Of a stretch of DNA of 64,000 nt, positions 7,867 through 17,767 are shown one piece after another. This stretch comes from Planctomycetota bacterium (lineage in GTDB: Bacteria > Planctomycetota > UBA8108 > JACQVS01): positions 124,001 to 188,000 of the forward strand of contig JANQLS010000003.1 in assembly GCA_028280485.1 (NCBI GenBank), in the 5' to 3' direction. The notes under the pieces are model-generated. The model saw only the letters and a list, made by a program, of their open reading frames with translations. It was not told the DNA's origin and did not search any database. The position numbers and the translations under genes were made by a program. Numbering within the stretch: the first letter of the stretch is position 1; each line of letters starts with the position of its first letter.

Positions 7867-9141
7867 CTACCTTAAATGCTTATCCGCAAAGTTAAGGTAT
7901 TGATCCCAATCGTAATTATTCACCTCATGTTCACCGGTTCGAATGTGGTAACCGACGGTTCCGTGAAGAGGAGTGTTTACTTTGGGAAATCCATCTCCAG
8001 GTAATCCCGGTAGGCCAAAGAGCTTATAAACTGGACCCGCTCTTTTAGCCGCTAAGTACTCACCGCGAGGATCCGCCCAACGATCTTTCTCGGCACTGGC
8101 GACGTAAACTGGGCGCGGAGCCATCAAGGAAATCAACATGTGTTGATCGAAGGGCAAACTCTTTTCATTCCCGTTATACTTTTTAAAATTACCGCAGAAC
8201 CAATGAGGAAAACTGGTATTGATTCGTTTAACGGTTTCACCGAAAACCCGTTTACTTAAAGCCGCTCCGCCGCAGCCCGAGTTGTTCGAAATCACCAAAG
8301 CGAAACGTTGATCGGTAGCTCCCGCCCAAAGCGCCGTTTTTCCAAGTCGGGAATGTCCGAGCACCGCAACTTTCTTAGCATCAACAAGGTCTTCTTGTTC
8401 AAAATAATCTAAGGCGCGACTTAAGCCCCAAGCCCAAGTAGCGATCGTACCCCATTGATGAGCTTCGGGATGGGTTTGCCCTTTTTTGTAATAGTGGGGA
8501 TGGATTCCGTTTTTAAATTCATCGTGATAATCAGGATCGATGTCTCCACAGTAAATCGTTCCTAAAGCATAGCCTCTTTTTAAAACCATCTCGGCAGGCC
8601 ATCGATAAGCGAGGACTCCTCGAGTCTCTTCGGTAGCTTTGTTTTTAAAATATTTCCGCTTCTTATCATTTCGCATCCACCCGCGATTCATGAGTACATC
8701 TTTTTCATTAGTCGCGGAATGATTCCCGAAAAAATTGAGACCAATAAATGCTGGAACCGGACCTTTCACTTTCGCCGGAATATAAAGTAAAAGAACCATC
8801 GAAGGCCCCCCAATTCTTTCAGTGAGGGAAATCTTTATTTCTTTGCGAATAGCCAGACCGTTGAGGGCATCATTTTTCTTAGTGAGAACTTCAAACCGTT
8901 GGATTTTGGGCCGCCCCACGGGTGCTTCACCAAACATCTCTCGCGCGATCATCTTTAAGATTTCGGGGCGGCGAATCTTCATCCATTTTTCTTTGGTGTC
9001 GATTTTTTCACCCTTAGAGGAAACTAAAGGGTCGATGGGAGTGTATTTAGGAACCTTACTTTCGTCGTAATTAAATTGAGCGAATAACGTCGAGTTGAAA
9101 GAGACGAAAAGACATGCCACCAATGAAAACTTAAACTTCAT
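7867..9141 (-). CDS. Exported glucuronoyl-esterase-like hydrolase (CE15-type alpha/beta hydrolase)
   Basis: 424 residues from ATG 9141, which begins a clear signal peptide (MKFKFSLVACLF...LFAQ). An earlier in-frame ATG at 9210 would add a charged leader and is unlikely. The catalytic serine sits in LGHSRLGKTALW (Ser264), followed by the CE15 hallmark SNNSGCGGAALSKR. The likely catalytic His is in GTVGYHIRTGEHEVNNYDW (His399 or His405). Bacterial CE15 enzymes cut the ester between lignin alcohols and 4-O-methylglucuronate of xylan, although many planctomycete members are untested. The protein acts outside the cytoplasm. Confidence 0.85.
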   Translation of the reverse strand: MKFKFSLVACLFVSFNSTLFAQFNYDESKVPKYTPIDPLVSSKGEKIDTKEKWMKIRRPEILKMIAREMFGEAPVGRPKIQRFEVLTKKNDALNGLAIRKEIKISLTERIGGPSMVLLLYIPAKVKGPVPAFIGLNFFGNHSATNEKDVLMNRGWMRNDKKRKYFKNKATEETRGVLAYRWPAEMVLKRGYALGTIYCGDIDPDYHDEFKNGIHPHYYKKGQTHPEAHQWGTIATWAWGLSRALDYFEQEDLVDAKKVAVLGHSRLGKTALWAGATDQRFALVISNNSGCGGAALSKRVFGETVKRINTSFPHWFCGNFKKYNGNEKSLPFDQHMLISLMAPRPVYVASAEKDRWADPRGEYLAAKRAGPVYKLFGLPGLPGDGFPKVNTPLHGTVGYHIRTGEHEVNNYDWDQYLNFADKHLR

Positions 9142-9347
9142 ACTCCCAATCCATTCTTCATTTTGTTTGTCAATTTGAATTTGCTGTGATGCTTTAACGA
9201 GACTCATCATTTTACCTACAAGTGTCTTTCGACTGCAAAACGAATGCTTATTTCAATTCAACTAAGACTGTATTTTTTCCTTTCCATTCGTCAAGGAATC
9301 TCAATTATTAGCTGTAGAACCAAGGCTTCAATTGCTTTTCGGTATCG

Positions 9348-9485
9348 ATCCCTCGCTAAAGCTTCGGGCTTGGGGAGCGGTTTTTACAATTATGGATTAT
9401 TGGTCGATAGCATGATAACCCCTTGCCACAGTGAACGTATTAAAGGCATTTTAAACCCTCCAAGCCCGAAGCTTTAGCGAGGGAT
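9348..9485. repeat. 138-bp inverted doublet of family II (REPIN-like element)
   Basis: Two perfectly complementary 26-bp arms (9348-9373 and 9460-9485; core GCTAAAGCTTCGGGC) are separated by exactly 86 bp. An element with the same arms, same 86-bp spacing and same total length lies at 53905-54042. The rest of the 9142-9778 gap is AT-rich and carries no gene that I can support. Confidence 0.85.
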
Positions 9486-9778
9486 AATTAAAGCGCCTAA
9501 TCGTATAAAAATTGATTTCTTCTTAAAATTCCACAACCTCAATTGAGAACTTATAGATCCAATTTTATGGACACGTAATCGAAGTATTTTGAAGTAATTG
9601 AGCCAATTTAAATATCCTGAAGGCTCTACCGTTCCCATCTGGATCAGAATCCGCTATAAATTAGCGTTCATCTGGATCCAGAACCCCCTCCAGGTTCACG
9701 AATCCAAAAAGAAGCGGTCAATGAAGGCAGTTCGAAAAACTGTTCAATCACATTAGTTACTTTTTTCGGGAGTCTGAC

Positions 9779-10627
9779 ATGAAATTCGGAATGAATCTCC
9801 TCCTGTGGTCTGGCGAAATCAGCGAAGATCACTTTCCACTGTTAGAAAATTTGAAATCGATGGGTTACGACGGAGTCGAGATTCCTATTTTCAATTTAGA
9901 TGTTTCTCTTTACGAGAAACTCGGAAAAAAACTCGCTGAACTCGGCTTGGAAAGTACTGCCGTCACTGTCAGGAATGAAGAAGACAACCCCATCAGCCCC
10001 GATAAAGACGTTCGCGATGCCGGCGTTGCGAACAACAAGAAAGCATTAGATTGTGCGGCAGCCGCCGGATCCCAAACGATCGTCGGTCCCTACCACTCCG
10101 CTCTCGGTATATTCAGTGGTCAAGGAGCGACCGAGGATGAATTCAACTGGGGTGCCGACAGCATGCGCCAAGTAGCCGAGCACGCCGGATCCTTAGGAAT
10201 CACCTTGGGAGTAGAATATTTGAATCGATTCGAATGCTACTTCCTCAACACCGCCGCTGACACGGTTCGCTTCGTTGAGAAAGTCGACCATCCCAGCTGT
10301 AAAATGATGTACGACACCTTCCATGCGAATATCGAAGAGCGAGATGAAGCCGGTGCCATCAAGACGGCTGCTCCCCATCTCTGTCACGTTCACATCTCAG
10401 AGCACGATCGAAGTACTCCCGGCGTAGGCCACGTTCCTTGGGCTAAAACTTTCGACACTTTAAAAGAAGTCGGTTACGACGGCTGGATGGTCGTAGAAGC
10501 TTTTGGGCTCTCACTCCCCGAGTTAGCTGCTGCTACTAAAATTTGGCGTCGGATGTACGAAACCGAAGAACAACTCGCATCCGATGCCTTGGCCTTCATG
10601 AAGGCTGAAGTCGCCAAACGAAGTTAA
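9779..10627 (+). CDS. Sugar isomerase/epimerase (D-tagatose/psicose 3-epimerase-like TIM barrel)
   Basis: 282 residues, full length for the family. It shows the AP-endonuclease-2/xylose-isomerase TIM barrel with the four expected metal ligands: Glu146 (GVEYLNRFE), Asp179 (MMYDTFHANIEE), His205 (CHVHISEHDR) and Glu240 (MVVEAFG). This set matches ketose 3-epimerases of the D-tagatose 3-epimerase/L-ribulose 3-epimerase group. There is no signal peptide, so it is cytosolic. CGGGAG lies 7 nt before the ATG. It stands alone between repeat-rich spacers, so the exact sugar cannot be inferred from context. Confidence 0.87.
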   Translation: MKFGMNLLLWSGEISEDHFPLLENLKSMGYDGVEIPIFNLDVSLYEKLGKKLAELGLESTAVTVRNEEDNPISPDKDVRDAGVANNKKALDCAAAAGSQTIVGPYHSALGIFSGQGATEDEFNWGADSMRQVAEHAGSLGITLGVEYLNRFECYFLNTAADTVRFVEKVDHPSCKMMYDTFHANIEERDEAGAIKTAAPHLCHVHISEHDRSTPGVGHVPWAKTFDTLKEVGYDGWMVVEAFGLSLPELAAATKIWRRMYETEEQLASDALAFMKAEVAKRS

Positions 10628-10633
10628 TTCACT

Positions 10634-10796
10634 AAGTAGTATCTGTTGAATCTTGCTCCTTCGGAGGCAGCTTCAACCGTTCCAGCAAATCTACGATTTG
10701 CTTTCACTCCGCTAAACATAGGGTCTTCGCCCCTATGTTCGCGGCCGAGTTGATCCCAACTCGGCTTAGTTCCTGTTTATTCAACAGGAACTAAGT
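10634..10796 (+). repeat. Multi-hairpin dispersed element with terminal inverted repeats (family III, copy A)
   Basis: The ends are imperfect inverted repeats (GTAGTATCTGTTGAA against TTCAACAGGAACTAA). Five hairpins follow in series: 10656-10666, 10684-10702, 10714-10739, 10745-10764 and 10765-10795. A second full copy is at 47039-47201. In the second and third hairpins the two copies differ by paired, compensatory changes. Confidence 0.8.
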
Positions 10797-10852
10797 AGGC
10801 TTTGGTACTCAACAGAAGCTAAAGCGATTAAAAAACTTATATTCTAAATTCC

Positions 10853-10896
10853 AAACGATATGGCCTTCAACGTGAAGACCATATCGTTTTTTATTT
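10853..10896 (+). terminator. Intrinsic terminator after the epimerase gene
   Basis: A 15-bp stem with one mismatch (10853-10867 with 10875-10889) and a 7-nt loop, followed by a T-rich run from 10887. It lies beyond the multi-hairpin element, so a transcript from the epimerase gene would include that element. Confidence 0.85.
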
Positions 10897-11013
10897 TGCT
10901 TCAATTTAGATCTCTATGCAGAATTTAAGATCAATTAAATACACTCTAAAAAAGGGAGCTCATAACCCCTAATCAGTGAGAGGCGAGAGGCTCCTTCGAA
11001 GGAATTATCTTTA

Positions 11014-12651
11014 ATGAACATTAAAATTTTAAATTCTAAACCTAATCCATTTTCTGAATTCGCTTCCCGTCTACATTTAAGATCAATATTAATGATCGGT
11101 TTTATTTTATTACCGATCTCAGATGTTAAAGCCCAGGTTTTTCAATTTGCGGCTGAAGCTGAAACTAAAAAAGGACCTCGAATGGCCTACCTTTGGGTCC
11201 CCCCTCAGTCGGCAAAAATAAAAGGTGTAGTCATAGGCGGGATGACCTTAATCGAGCGAGAGCTTGCCAAAGATACTCAAATTCGAGAGGCCTGCAAAAG
11301 GAATGACTTAGCCATCTTATTCATCAAGAGCGGATTAAAAAGTGTTCCATTACAGGACGTGCTCAATCAGTTTTCAACATTATCTGGATATAAGGAGTTA
11401 CGAGACTCCCCCGTCTTTTTCATCGGACACTCTGCCGGAGGCCCCCAAGCCAAGCACTACGCAATTGAATGGTCCAAGCGCTGCTTTGGTTTAGTTCAAT
11501 ATCGTGGGGCTGACCCCGGAGGGGACATCGCCGTGCCACCTGGAATTCCCGCTCTAATGATTGTGGGCCAATTCGATGAGTTCGGAAAAATTGGGCGTAA
11601 TTCTGAAGGTGTTGAAAACTGGGAAAAAGATCGCGACAAAATGGTCGCTTATCGAAAAGCAAATCCTCGTAATATTGGAAACTTTCTCGTCGAACCTGGA
11701 GCAGGCCATTTTGCATGGTCAAATCGATGCGCGAAATATTTAGCGTCCTTCATCGAGAAAGCAGCCCAAGCTCGAATCCCATCCAATTGGCCCCAATCTC
11801 CCCTTAACGAAATCGAAATGAAGACGGGGTATTTGAGTGACTCTCGTCTTGAAGAGTCAGAGAAGCACGAGACGACTTCTTACTCAGGATACCAGGGAGA
11901 TAGAGACTCTGCCCTTTGGCATTTCGACCAAGAGATGGCAGAGTTAGCCAGAGAATTCCTAACGGGATTAAACTTAAAGGATCAATTTATTAAGTGGGAA
12001 AACCCACACTGGGTCCAAGCAGGAGCCAGAAATTATTTAACAAAAGTCCAATGGGAATCCAACGACACCTTTAAAGTGATTCCAACTTATAGGAAAACTT
12101 ACCCGACTCAAATTAAAGGAAAAGGATCCCGCTGGGGAAAAGCGGGCGAGAAATCCGGCAATGCCGAAACTCCCATTTTCGTCAAACCCGTTTCAGGCCC
12201 ACTTAAAAGGGTCGGAAACGGGCGCCTAAAAATTCAATACGACGCATTAGCTCCTGCAACGGAAAACAAACGAATATCATTCATGGCTTGGAGTAATGGA
12301 AATTCTAATTATCGATACACCGAATGCGTAGGGATGCTCAACAGCAAGGAAATTTTAATTCGAGATGGAGCGGAACAGAAAATTAAATTCGAAATCCCAA
12401 GTGCCCAGGAATTGACTCAAAAAGGTTACCAGCTTCAAGCACAAAGTGATCAGGGTTTACCCGTTCAATTCCACATCGCTTACGGTCCTGCAATCATAAA
12501 AGATAATAAGGTCTATCCCGCGGAGATCCCGATAAAGGCAACCTTCCCCATCGAGATAAAAATTATCGCGTATCAAATAGGGAACCGAACTCAACCCAAA
12601 GTAAAAACAGCTGAACCCGTCCTGCAATCGTTGTTGGTAATAAAAAAATAA
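11014..12651 (+). CDS. Exported alpha/beta hydrolase of unknown substrate
   Basis: 545 residues. An N-terminal signal segment (around LRSILMIGFILLPISDVKAQ) precedes an alpha/beta-hydrolase domain with the nucleophile elbow FFIGHSAGGPQ near residue 143, an acid candidate in VGQFDEF and a His candidate in EPGAGHFAW. Residues from about 270 on form a second region with no recognisable family, rich in beta-strand-like segments and possibly a substrate-binding sandwich. Base composition is AT-richer than most neighbours. Secreted esterase or peptidase is plausible; no specific call can be made. Confidence 0.7.
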   Translation: MNIKILNSKPNPFSEFASRLHLRSILMIGFILLPISDVKAQVFQFAAEAETKKGPRMAYLWVPPQSAKIKGVVIGGMTLIERELAKDTQIREACKRNDLAILFIKSGLKSVPLQDVLNQFSTLSGYKELRDSPVFFIGHSAGGPQAKHYAIEWSKRCFGLVQYRGADPGGDIAVPPGIPALMIVGQFDEFGKIGRNSEGVENWEKDRDKMVAYRKANPRNIGNFLVEPGAGHFAWSNRCAKYLASFIEKAAQARIPSNWPQSPLNEIEMKTGYLSDSRLEESEKHETTSYSGYQGDRDSALWHFDQEMAELAREFLTGLNLKDQFIKWENPHWVQAGARNYLTKVQWESNDTFKVIPTYRKTYPTQIKGKGSRWGKAGEKSGNAETPIFVKPVSGPLKRVGNGRLKIQYDALAPATENKRISFMAWSNGNSNYRYTECVGMLNSKEILIRDGAEQKIKFEIPSAQELTQKGYQLQAQSDQGLPVQFHIAYGPAIIKDNKVYPAEIPIKATFPIEIKIIAYQIGNRTQPKVKTAEPVLQSLLVIKK

Positions 12652-12714
12652 CCCAAGGGTTGCGACTCAGACGTCTCTCGCGAAACGGCTTAATCGCAAC
12701 CGCTGGGTTTTTCA
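12650..12714. terminator. Bidirectional terminator between the hydrolase gene and the sdh operon
   Basis: AACCCAAGGGTTGCGA (12650-12665) pairs with TCGCAACCGCTGGGTT (from 12694) with minor mismatches. A T-run follows on the plus strand and an A-run precedes it, so it can also end the sdh operon arriving on the minus strand. Confidence 0.8.
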
Positions 12715-12788
12715 TTTCTTGATCTTATAATACGCAACTCATCGAGATGATCTTGCCTAAGTCGAAATCTCTTTCAATAGAGTTTTCA

Positions 12789-13556
12789 TCAAGACTCTTC
12801 CCCCAAGATCGACGCACGAGCATACTCACGATTCATGCGGGCGATATTGCTGACCGAAATCTCTTTCGGGCAAGCACCTTCACACTCTTCGTAGTTTGTA
12901 CAGTTTCCGAAGCCGCCCTCATCCATCGCTTTCACCATGGCGAGCACCCGTTTATTACGTTCGGGCTGGCCCTGAGGAAGAAGCGAGAGCTGAGAAACTT
13001 TAGCGCTGACAAAGAGCATCGCTGAAGCATTAGGGCATGCTGCGACACACGCTCCGCAACCGATGCAAGAAGCCGCATCCATAGCGAGGTCAGCATTTTG
13101 CTTGGGAATGGGAATCGCGTTGGCATCGGGAGCACTTCCGGTTCGAACGGAAATGAATCCACCCGCTTCGATGACATTATCGAAGGCAGTGCGATCGACG
13201 ACGAGATCTTTGACCACGGGAAAAGCGTCTGCGCGCCAGGGCTCGATGTAGATCGTGTCGCCGTCTTTGTAGTGCCGCATGTGAAGTTGACACACGGTCG
13301 TCCCTCTTTCGGGGCCGTGAGCTTGTCCATTGATGACCAGACTACACATTCCGCAGATTCCTTCACGACAATCGTGATCGAAAGCAACGGGGTCTTCGCC
13401 CTTTTTCATCAATTCCTCGTTGAGAACATCCAACATCTCCAAGAAGGACATATCAGGCGAGACATCGCTTAAGGGGTAAGATTCGATACCTCCCTTATCT
13501 TTGCCGTTTTTTTGTCGCCAGACCTTCAGGGTTAAGTTCATTGTTGCCTTGCTCAC
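12789..13556 (-). CDS. sdhB: Succinate dehydrogenase/fumarate reductase iron-sulfur subunit
   Basis: 255 residues with all three cluster motifs: [2Fe-2S] Cys63-x4-Cys68-x2-Cys71 plus Cys89, [4Fe-4S] [12 protein letters not shown] (Cys164/167/170/174), and the [3Fe-4S] site with Cys219, Cys225 and Cys229 ([15 protein letters not shown]). It passes electrons from SdhA to the membrane haem/quinone site. The start is GTG at 13556, overlapping the TGA of sdhA by four bases; AAAGGAG seven bases upstream decides this over the internal ATG. Last gene of sdhCAB. Confidence 0.96.
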   Translation of the reverse strand: MSKATMNLTLKVWRQKNGKDKGGIESYPLSDVSPDMSFLEMLDVLNEELMKKGEDPVAFDHDCREGICGMCSLVINGQAHGPERGTTVCQLHMRHYKDGDTIYIEPWRADAFPVVKDLVVDRTAFDNVIEAGGFISVRTGSAPDANAIPIPKQNADLAMDAASCIGCGACVAACPNASAMLFVSAKVSQLSLLPQGQPERNKRVLAMVKAMDEGGFGNCTNYEECEGACPKEISVSNIARMNREYARASILGEES

Positions 13557-15466
13557 TTGTAACTCCTTTGGACCAATGGGACCTCGACAAAGTCTAATTC
13601 TTCTTTATGACGAACCGATTCTTTTCCGACACCTTTGAATTCCCAAGCGGCGACGTGAGCGAAGTTGTCATCATCACGTTTGGCCTCATTGTCTTCAGTT
13701 TGGAATTCTTCTCGGAAGTGTCCCCCACAGGACTCACGACGTTGGAGAGCGTCTTCCACCATCAACTCGGCAAATTCGAGGAAGTCAGCCACTCGAGCCG
13801 CCTTCTCTAAGGTTTGGTTGAGCTCTTCTCCGGCTCCCGTGACGATCACGTTTTGCCAGAACTCTTCCCGAATCTTTGGAATCTTCTCTTTCGCTGCCTT
13901 TAAGCCTTCTTCACTTCGGCTCATTCCGCAGTTATCCCAGAGAAGTAAACCCAGTTCACGGTGGAACTCGTCGACCGTTCGACTTCCTTTGATGCTTAGT
14001 AATCGCTTGGTAAGCTCAGAAGCTTCTTGAGAGACTTCTTTAAAGGCATCGTGATCCGTCGTAACATCGTCTAATCCGCCGCCGGCAATGTAACCACCGA
14101 TAGTATAAGGAAGAACAAAGTAACCGTCGGCAAGCCCCTGCATGAGAGCACTCGCTCCTAAGCGGTTTGCACCGTGGTCAGAGAAGTTGGCTTCCCCTAA
14201 GACGAACAGACCCGGGATCGTACTCATCAAGTTGTAGTCGACCCAGAGACCTCCCATCGTGTAGTGAACCGCTGGGAAAATCCTCATCGGAGTCGAGTAA
14301 GGATCTTCACCGGTGATGCGTTCGTACATTTGGAAAAGGTTGCCATACTTTTCACGGATCGTGTTTTCACCATCGCGTTTGATTGCGTCAGCAAAATCTA
14401 AGTAGACCGCTAATCCCGAATCCCCTACTCCGAAACCCTCATCACAGACTTTCTTCGCTGCCCTTGAAGCGACATCACGAGGAACTAAGTTTCCGAAACT
14501 GGGGTAACGTGTTTCTAAATAATAATTCCGCTCAACATCGGGAATCGATGAAGGAGCTCTTTCATCCTTAGCCTTGTCCGGCACCCAAACTCGACCGTCG
14601 TTTCTCAAACTTTCACTCATGAGAGTAAGCTTGGATTGGTATTCCCCATGAACGGGAATACAGGTAGGGTGGATTTGAGTGTAACAAGGATTGGCAAAGT
14701 AAGCTCCGCGACGGTGAGCCCTCCAAGCGGCTGTTACGTTACACGCTTTGGCATTCGTCGAGAGATAAAACGCGTTACCGTAACCTCCGGTACAAAGAGC
14801 TACGGCGTGACCGGCATGCGTTTCAATCTTTCCGTCAATCAAATTACGGGTGACGATCCCTCGAGCCTTGCCATCGACCAAAACGACATCGAGCATTTCG
14901 GTACGAGGATAAAGCTTAACTTTCCCAGCATTGACCTGTCGCATCAACGCACTGTAAGCGCCGAGCAAAAGTTGCTGACCCGTTTGACCCCGAGCGTAAA
15001 ACGTTCTTGAAACCTGCGCTCCACCGAAAGATCGGTTAGCTAACATACCACCGTACTCTCGAGCGAAGGGAACACCTTGAGCCACACATTGATCGATGAT
15101 GTTGACACTGATTTCAGCTAAACGATAAACGTTAGCCTCACGTGCGCGGTAGTCTCCACCTTTGACGGTGTCGTAGAAAAGACGGTAAACGCTGTCACCA
15201 TCACCTTGGTAATTTTTAGCGGCGTTGATGCCTCCCTGAGCGGCGATCGAGTGAGCACGGCGGGGGCTGTCTTGAATAAAGAAGCATTTCACATCGTAAC
15301 CGAGTTCCGCCAAGGTAGCGGCAGCCGAAGCACCAGCTAAACCCGATCCGACCACTAAAATTTCAAACTTTCGTTTATTGGCAGGATTGACGAGCTTGAG
15401 ATCGAATTTGTGTTTTTCCCATTTGGCCGCCATGTCGCCCGAAGGAATTTTTGAATCTAATTTCAT
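13553..15466 (-). CDS. sdhA: Succinate dehydrogenase/fumarate reductase flavoprotein subunit
   Basis: 637 residues. FAD-binding [13 protein letters not shown] (from residue 40) and the covalent-FAD His72 in [15 protein letters not shown] are present, as are the substrate-site motif HPTCIPVHG and the [17 protein letters not shown] region. The length and sequence type match the B-type enzymes of Bacteroidetes, Chlamydiae and planctomycetes rather than the proteobacterial SdhA. The start overlaps the stop of sdhC by four bases (ATGA), indicating coupling. It oxidises succinate to fumarate on the cytoplasmic side. Confidence 0.96.
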   Translation of the reverse strand: MKLDSKIPSGDMAAKWEKHKFDLKLVNPANKRKFEILVVGSGLAGASAAATLAELGYDVKCFFIQDSPRRAHSIAAQGGINAAKNYQGDGDSVYRLFYDTVKGGDYRAREANVYRLAEISVNIIDQCVAQGVPFAREYGGMLANRSFGGAQVSRTFYARGQTGQQLLLGAYSALMRQVNAGKVKLYPRTEMLDVVLVDGKARGIVTRNLIDGKIETHAGHAVALCTGGYGNAFYLSTNAKACNVTAAWRAHRRGAYFANPCYTQIHPTCIPVHGEYQSKLTLMSESLRNDGRVWVPDKAKDERAPSSIPDVERNYYLETRYPSFGNLVPRDVASRAAKKVCDEGFGVGDSGLAVYLDFADAIKRDGENTIREKYGNLFQMYERITGEDPYSTPMRIFPAVHYTMGGLWVDYNLMSTIPGLFVLGEANFSDHGANRLGASALMQGLADGYFVLPYTIGGYIAGGGLDDVTTDHDAFKEVSQEASELTKRLLSIKGSRTVDEFHRELGLLLWDNCGMSRSEEGLKAAKEKIPKIREEFWQNVIVTGAGEELNQTLEKAARVADFLEFAELMVEDALQRRESCGGHFREEFQTEDNEAKRDDDNFAHVAAWEFKGVGKESVRHKEELDFVEVPLVQRSYK

Positions 15467-16167
15467 TTCGAAGCCTCCTGAACAACACGTTCGAGTTCTA
15501 CTCCAAACTTACAATAGAGGGGTAGAATCGAATAACCAATCGCGATGATGGCGCCCAAGCCAATACTCGTCCAGCGGATCATCGGAGTGTAACGATTGTG
15601 GTGAATACCCAAAGTTTGAAAGGCACTTTGAAAGCCATGAGTGACGTGGAAACTTAAAACAGTGACCGCAACTACATACCAGACCACCGCAAGGAAACTT
15701 TCTTTGAAGTAGAGAACCACCGCAACATAAAGTGATCCCTCCAGCACAGTGCCGTCGGGAAATCGTCCTACGGGGCGTTCACCGAACTTAAAGTGAATCA
15801 AGTGTAAGATGAGAAAGATCAAGGTGATGATTCCGGTAGCCACCATCGTCGAGTTGAAGAAGTTTTTCTTCCCCGTCGAGCCACTGACAATGTAAGCCTG
15901 ACTTCGAGCGGATCGGTTCTCGAGGTTAGTTTTGAGCGCGAGACCCACGTGCACCAGAAACATACTCAAGAGAATAATCTCAGCGGGAATTAAGAGTGGA
16001 TTCTTCTCCAGCATCTGGGCGTATTCATCAAAAGCTTCGTGGCCGATTAGAAGCAAAAGGTTTCCAGCGAGGTGCCCCACTAAAAACAACACCAAACCGA
16101 GACCAGTGATAGCCACGATTTGCTTTCTCCCAATCGAAGAACGGAGCGTTCTTCTGAGCAATGACAT
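15463..16167 (-). CDS. sdhC: Succinate dehydrogenase cytochrome b558 membrane subunit
   Basis: 234 residues with five predicted transmembrane helices (around 18-42, 58-78, 108-126, 152-174 and 196-216). Histidines placed in the helices ([31 protein letters not shown]) fit the di-haem single-subunit anchor of type B succinate:quinone oxidoreductases, so no sdhD is needed. GGAG lies 8 nt before the ATG. First gene of the operon sdhCAB. Confidence 0.93.
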   Translation of the reverse strand: MSLLRRTLRSSIGRKQIVAITGLGLVLFLVGHLAGNLLLLIGHEAFDEYAQMLEKNPLLIPAEIILLSMFLVHVGLALKTNLENRSARSQAYIVSGSTGKKNFFNSTMVATGIITLIFLILHLIHFKFGERPVGRFPDGTVLEGSLYVAVVLYFKESFLAVVWYVVAVTVLSFHVTHGFQSAFQTLGIHHNRYTPMIRWTSIGLGAIIAIGYSILPLYCKFGVELERVVQEASK

Positions 16168-16873
16168 AGATTTGAGACTCCTATTTACACACGCAGGTTC
16201 TAAGTAGCTTGAAAGTTAATGAGCGAAGGATACTCGCGAAGCTACTTGAATCCAGCGACAGGCTTCTTGTTGTAGAGGAGGATTTTAGAATTCGCGGGGA
16301 ACATTCCCCTTAAGAATCATCTCTGAGGAATTCAAACTGAAAGTATGGATACGGCTCTATGAGGAAGGAAACGAAACCGACAACCCTTTGAGGTTAAACA
16401 ACTTAAGATCTCTATCCGGCTTTCTCCAAAGTGAGAAAAACAAGAATTGAGATTTGGAGTCGGTCATAAAAATAGGTAAATCACTTCTGATGAAAACCTA
16501 CTTAGCGCTCTCTACTCCGTTAGATATGAGCCAAATATAAGCCTCTCAGCTCCTTTTCTAGCAAGTTATGATCTACCTAATTTAAACTTCTAGCCCGTGG
16601 GATCAATACCCTAGGGCGAATAAAATTGGCTATTCACTTTAAGATGAAACGAGATTTCATTTCACGACGTTCCACGATGGGTTTTACTCAACAAATCAGA
16701 GTTCCAAAAAAGAAGAGCCCCTCCGGCAAACCTTTTCCAGAGAGGCACTTACGTTTACATTCGAATTTCTGAGGAGCTGAATCCATCCGATGCTCCTGCG
16801 ACACTGAACCTCAGCTCAGGAAAATGCTTAGAGCATAGAATAATCCATCTATATCGAGGGACGGAACTCCGAT
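16168..16873. other. Gene-free stretch between sdhC and the small dockerin genes
   Basis: 706 bp without a supportable gene. The left part should contain the sdh promoter, but I see no unambiguous -35/-10 pair. The only clear structure is the terminator at 16705-16746. Confidence 0.6.
16705..16746 (-). terminator. Intrinsic terminator of the tandem dockerin genes
   Basis: Read on the minus strand, a 10-bp stem including two G-U pairs (16737-16746 with 16717-16726) encloses a 10-nt loop and runs into a T-rich tail (complement of 16706-16716). Confidence 0.65.
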
Positions 16874-17275
16874 CTATTTTCCGCAGCCCACCTCACAACC
16901 AAAGTCAGAGGAATTTACCGAAGGTTCGACTCCACATTCAAGGGCCCCGGGCGCCGGAGGGGTAAGCCCCCCCAGATAAAGATATTCGAGCAGCCCAATG
17001 GGATCCGAGATATCAAAATTACCATCGTCGTTGTAATCACAAGCTCGCTGACAGGGAGGGCAAAAGGTTCCCAGGAACCTCGTTTTTAACATCACCACGA
17101 CATCGTTGATGTTGACAATGCCTTCACCCGAACAATCCCCTCTCTTAAATCGAGCTTCAGGATTGAGCGATTGATCCGGGCAACCCGGAAACTCGGCATA
17201 CCCTACGACACCCCATCCGGAGCTAACAATGAACATCAATCCCACCATTGCTATAGATAGAAAGTTCAACTTCAT
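16874..17275 (-). CDS. Small exported protein made of a dockerin-like pair (second of tandem)
   Basis: About 133 residues from ATG 17275, which opens a good signal peptide (MKLNFLSIAMVGLMFI). An in-frame ATG at 17317 would add 14 residues with charged character and is less likely. Almost the whole mature protein is two EF-hand/dockerin-like units (GDCSGEGIVNINDVV and DYNDDGNFDISDPI) plus CPPCQRAC and a Cys-rich tail. It has the same architecture as the preceding gene, which ends 48 bp upstream of this start. No enzymatic domain is present. Possible anchor, scaffold ligand or calcium-binding wall protein; unknown. Confidence 0.75.
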   Translation of the reverse strand: MKLNFLSIAMVGLMFIVSSGWGVVGYAEFPGCPDQSLNPEARFKRGDCSGEGIVNINDVVVMLKTRFLGTFCPPCQRACDYNDDGNFDISDPIGLLEYLYLGGLTPPAPGALECGVEPSVNSSDFGCEVGCGK

Positions 17276-17323
17276 ACCTGAGTTCGTCCTTTCAAGGAAT
17301 GCTCTAAACTTGAACATATATTT

Positions 17324-17767
17324 TTAAGCCTGGCAGCCACGAACACAGGTGAGATGATCCACTGAGGGATCGGGACCACATTCTAAAGGCCCGGGAGGTG
17401 CAGGAGGCGCTCCACCTGCAAAGATATAGGAAAGGAGCATAATCGGATCTGTGATCTCCAGAGATCCATTGTCATCGACGTCACAAGCATCCCGGCATGG
17501 AGAACAATAACTACCTGTATATTGCATCAATATATTCGCCACAGCATCGGTGAGATCTACCACTCCATCGCTAGTACAATCGCCCCTTAAAAACTCGGTA
17601 TTGGGATCTACCTCTGAAGGTCGGTCACAAAAATCGATTGCGATTTGACCGATAGCGCTATCGGACTGTAATGGAGTTATAAAAAAGGATAAAAGGCTGC
17701 CCAAGGTGAGTAATGATAAAGTGATTGCCCTAATACGTGTGCGAAAAACAATTGGACTTGAAGCCAT
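17324..17767 (-). CDS. Small exported protein made of a dockerin-like pair (first of tandem)
   Basis: 147 residues: signal segment (about 10-42), then two dockerin-like EF-hand units (GDCTSDGVVDLTDAV and DVDDNGSLEITDPI) separated by CSPCRDAC, then a proline-rich linker and a CGPDPSVDHLTC tail. GAGGGAGGTAGGACT before the ATG is a strong ribosome binding site. Paralogue of the next gene with nearly the same length, so a tandem duplication is likely. Extracellular; function unknown. Confidence 0.8.
   Translation of the reverse strand: MASSPIVFRTRIRAITLSLLTLGSLLSFFITPLQSDSAIGQIAIDFCDRPSEVDPNTEFLRGDCTSDGVVDLTDAVANILMQYTGSYCSPCRDACDVDDNGSLEITDPIMLLSYIFAGGAPPAPPGPLECGPDPSVDHLTCVRGCQA

Noticed and set aside
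9244-9477. 77-codon frame upstream of the epimerase
   Set aside because: It is translated from the REPIN-like element and its flanks; no ribosome binding site.
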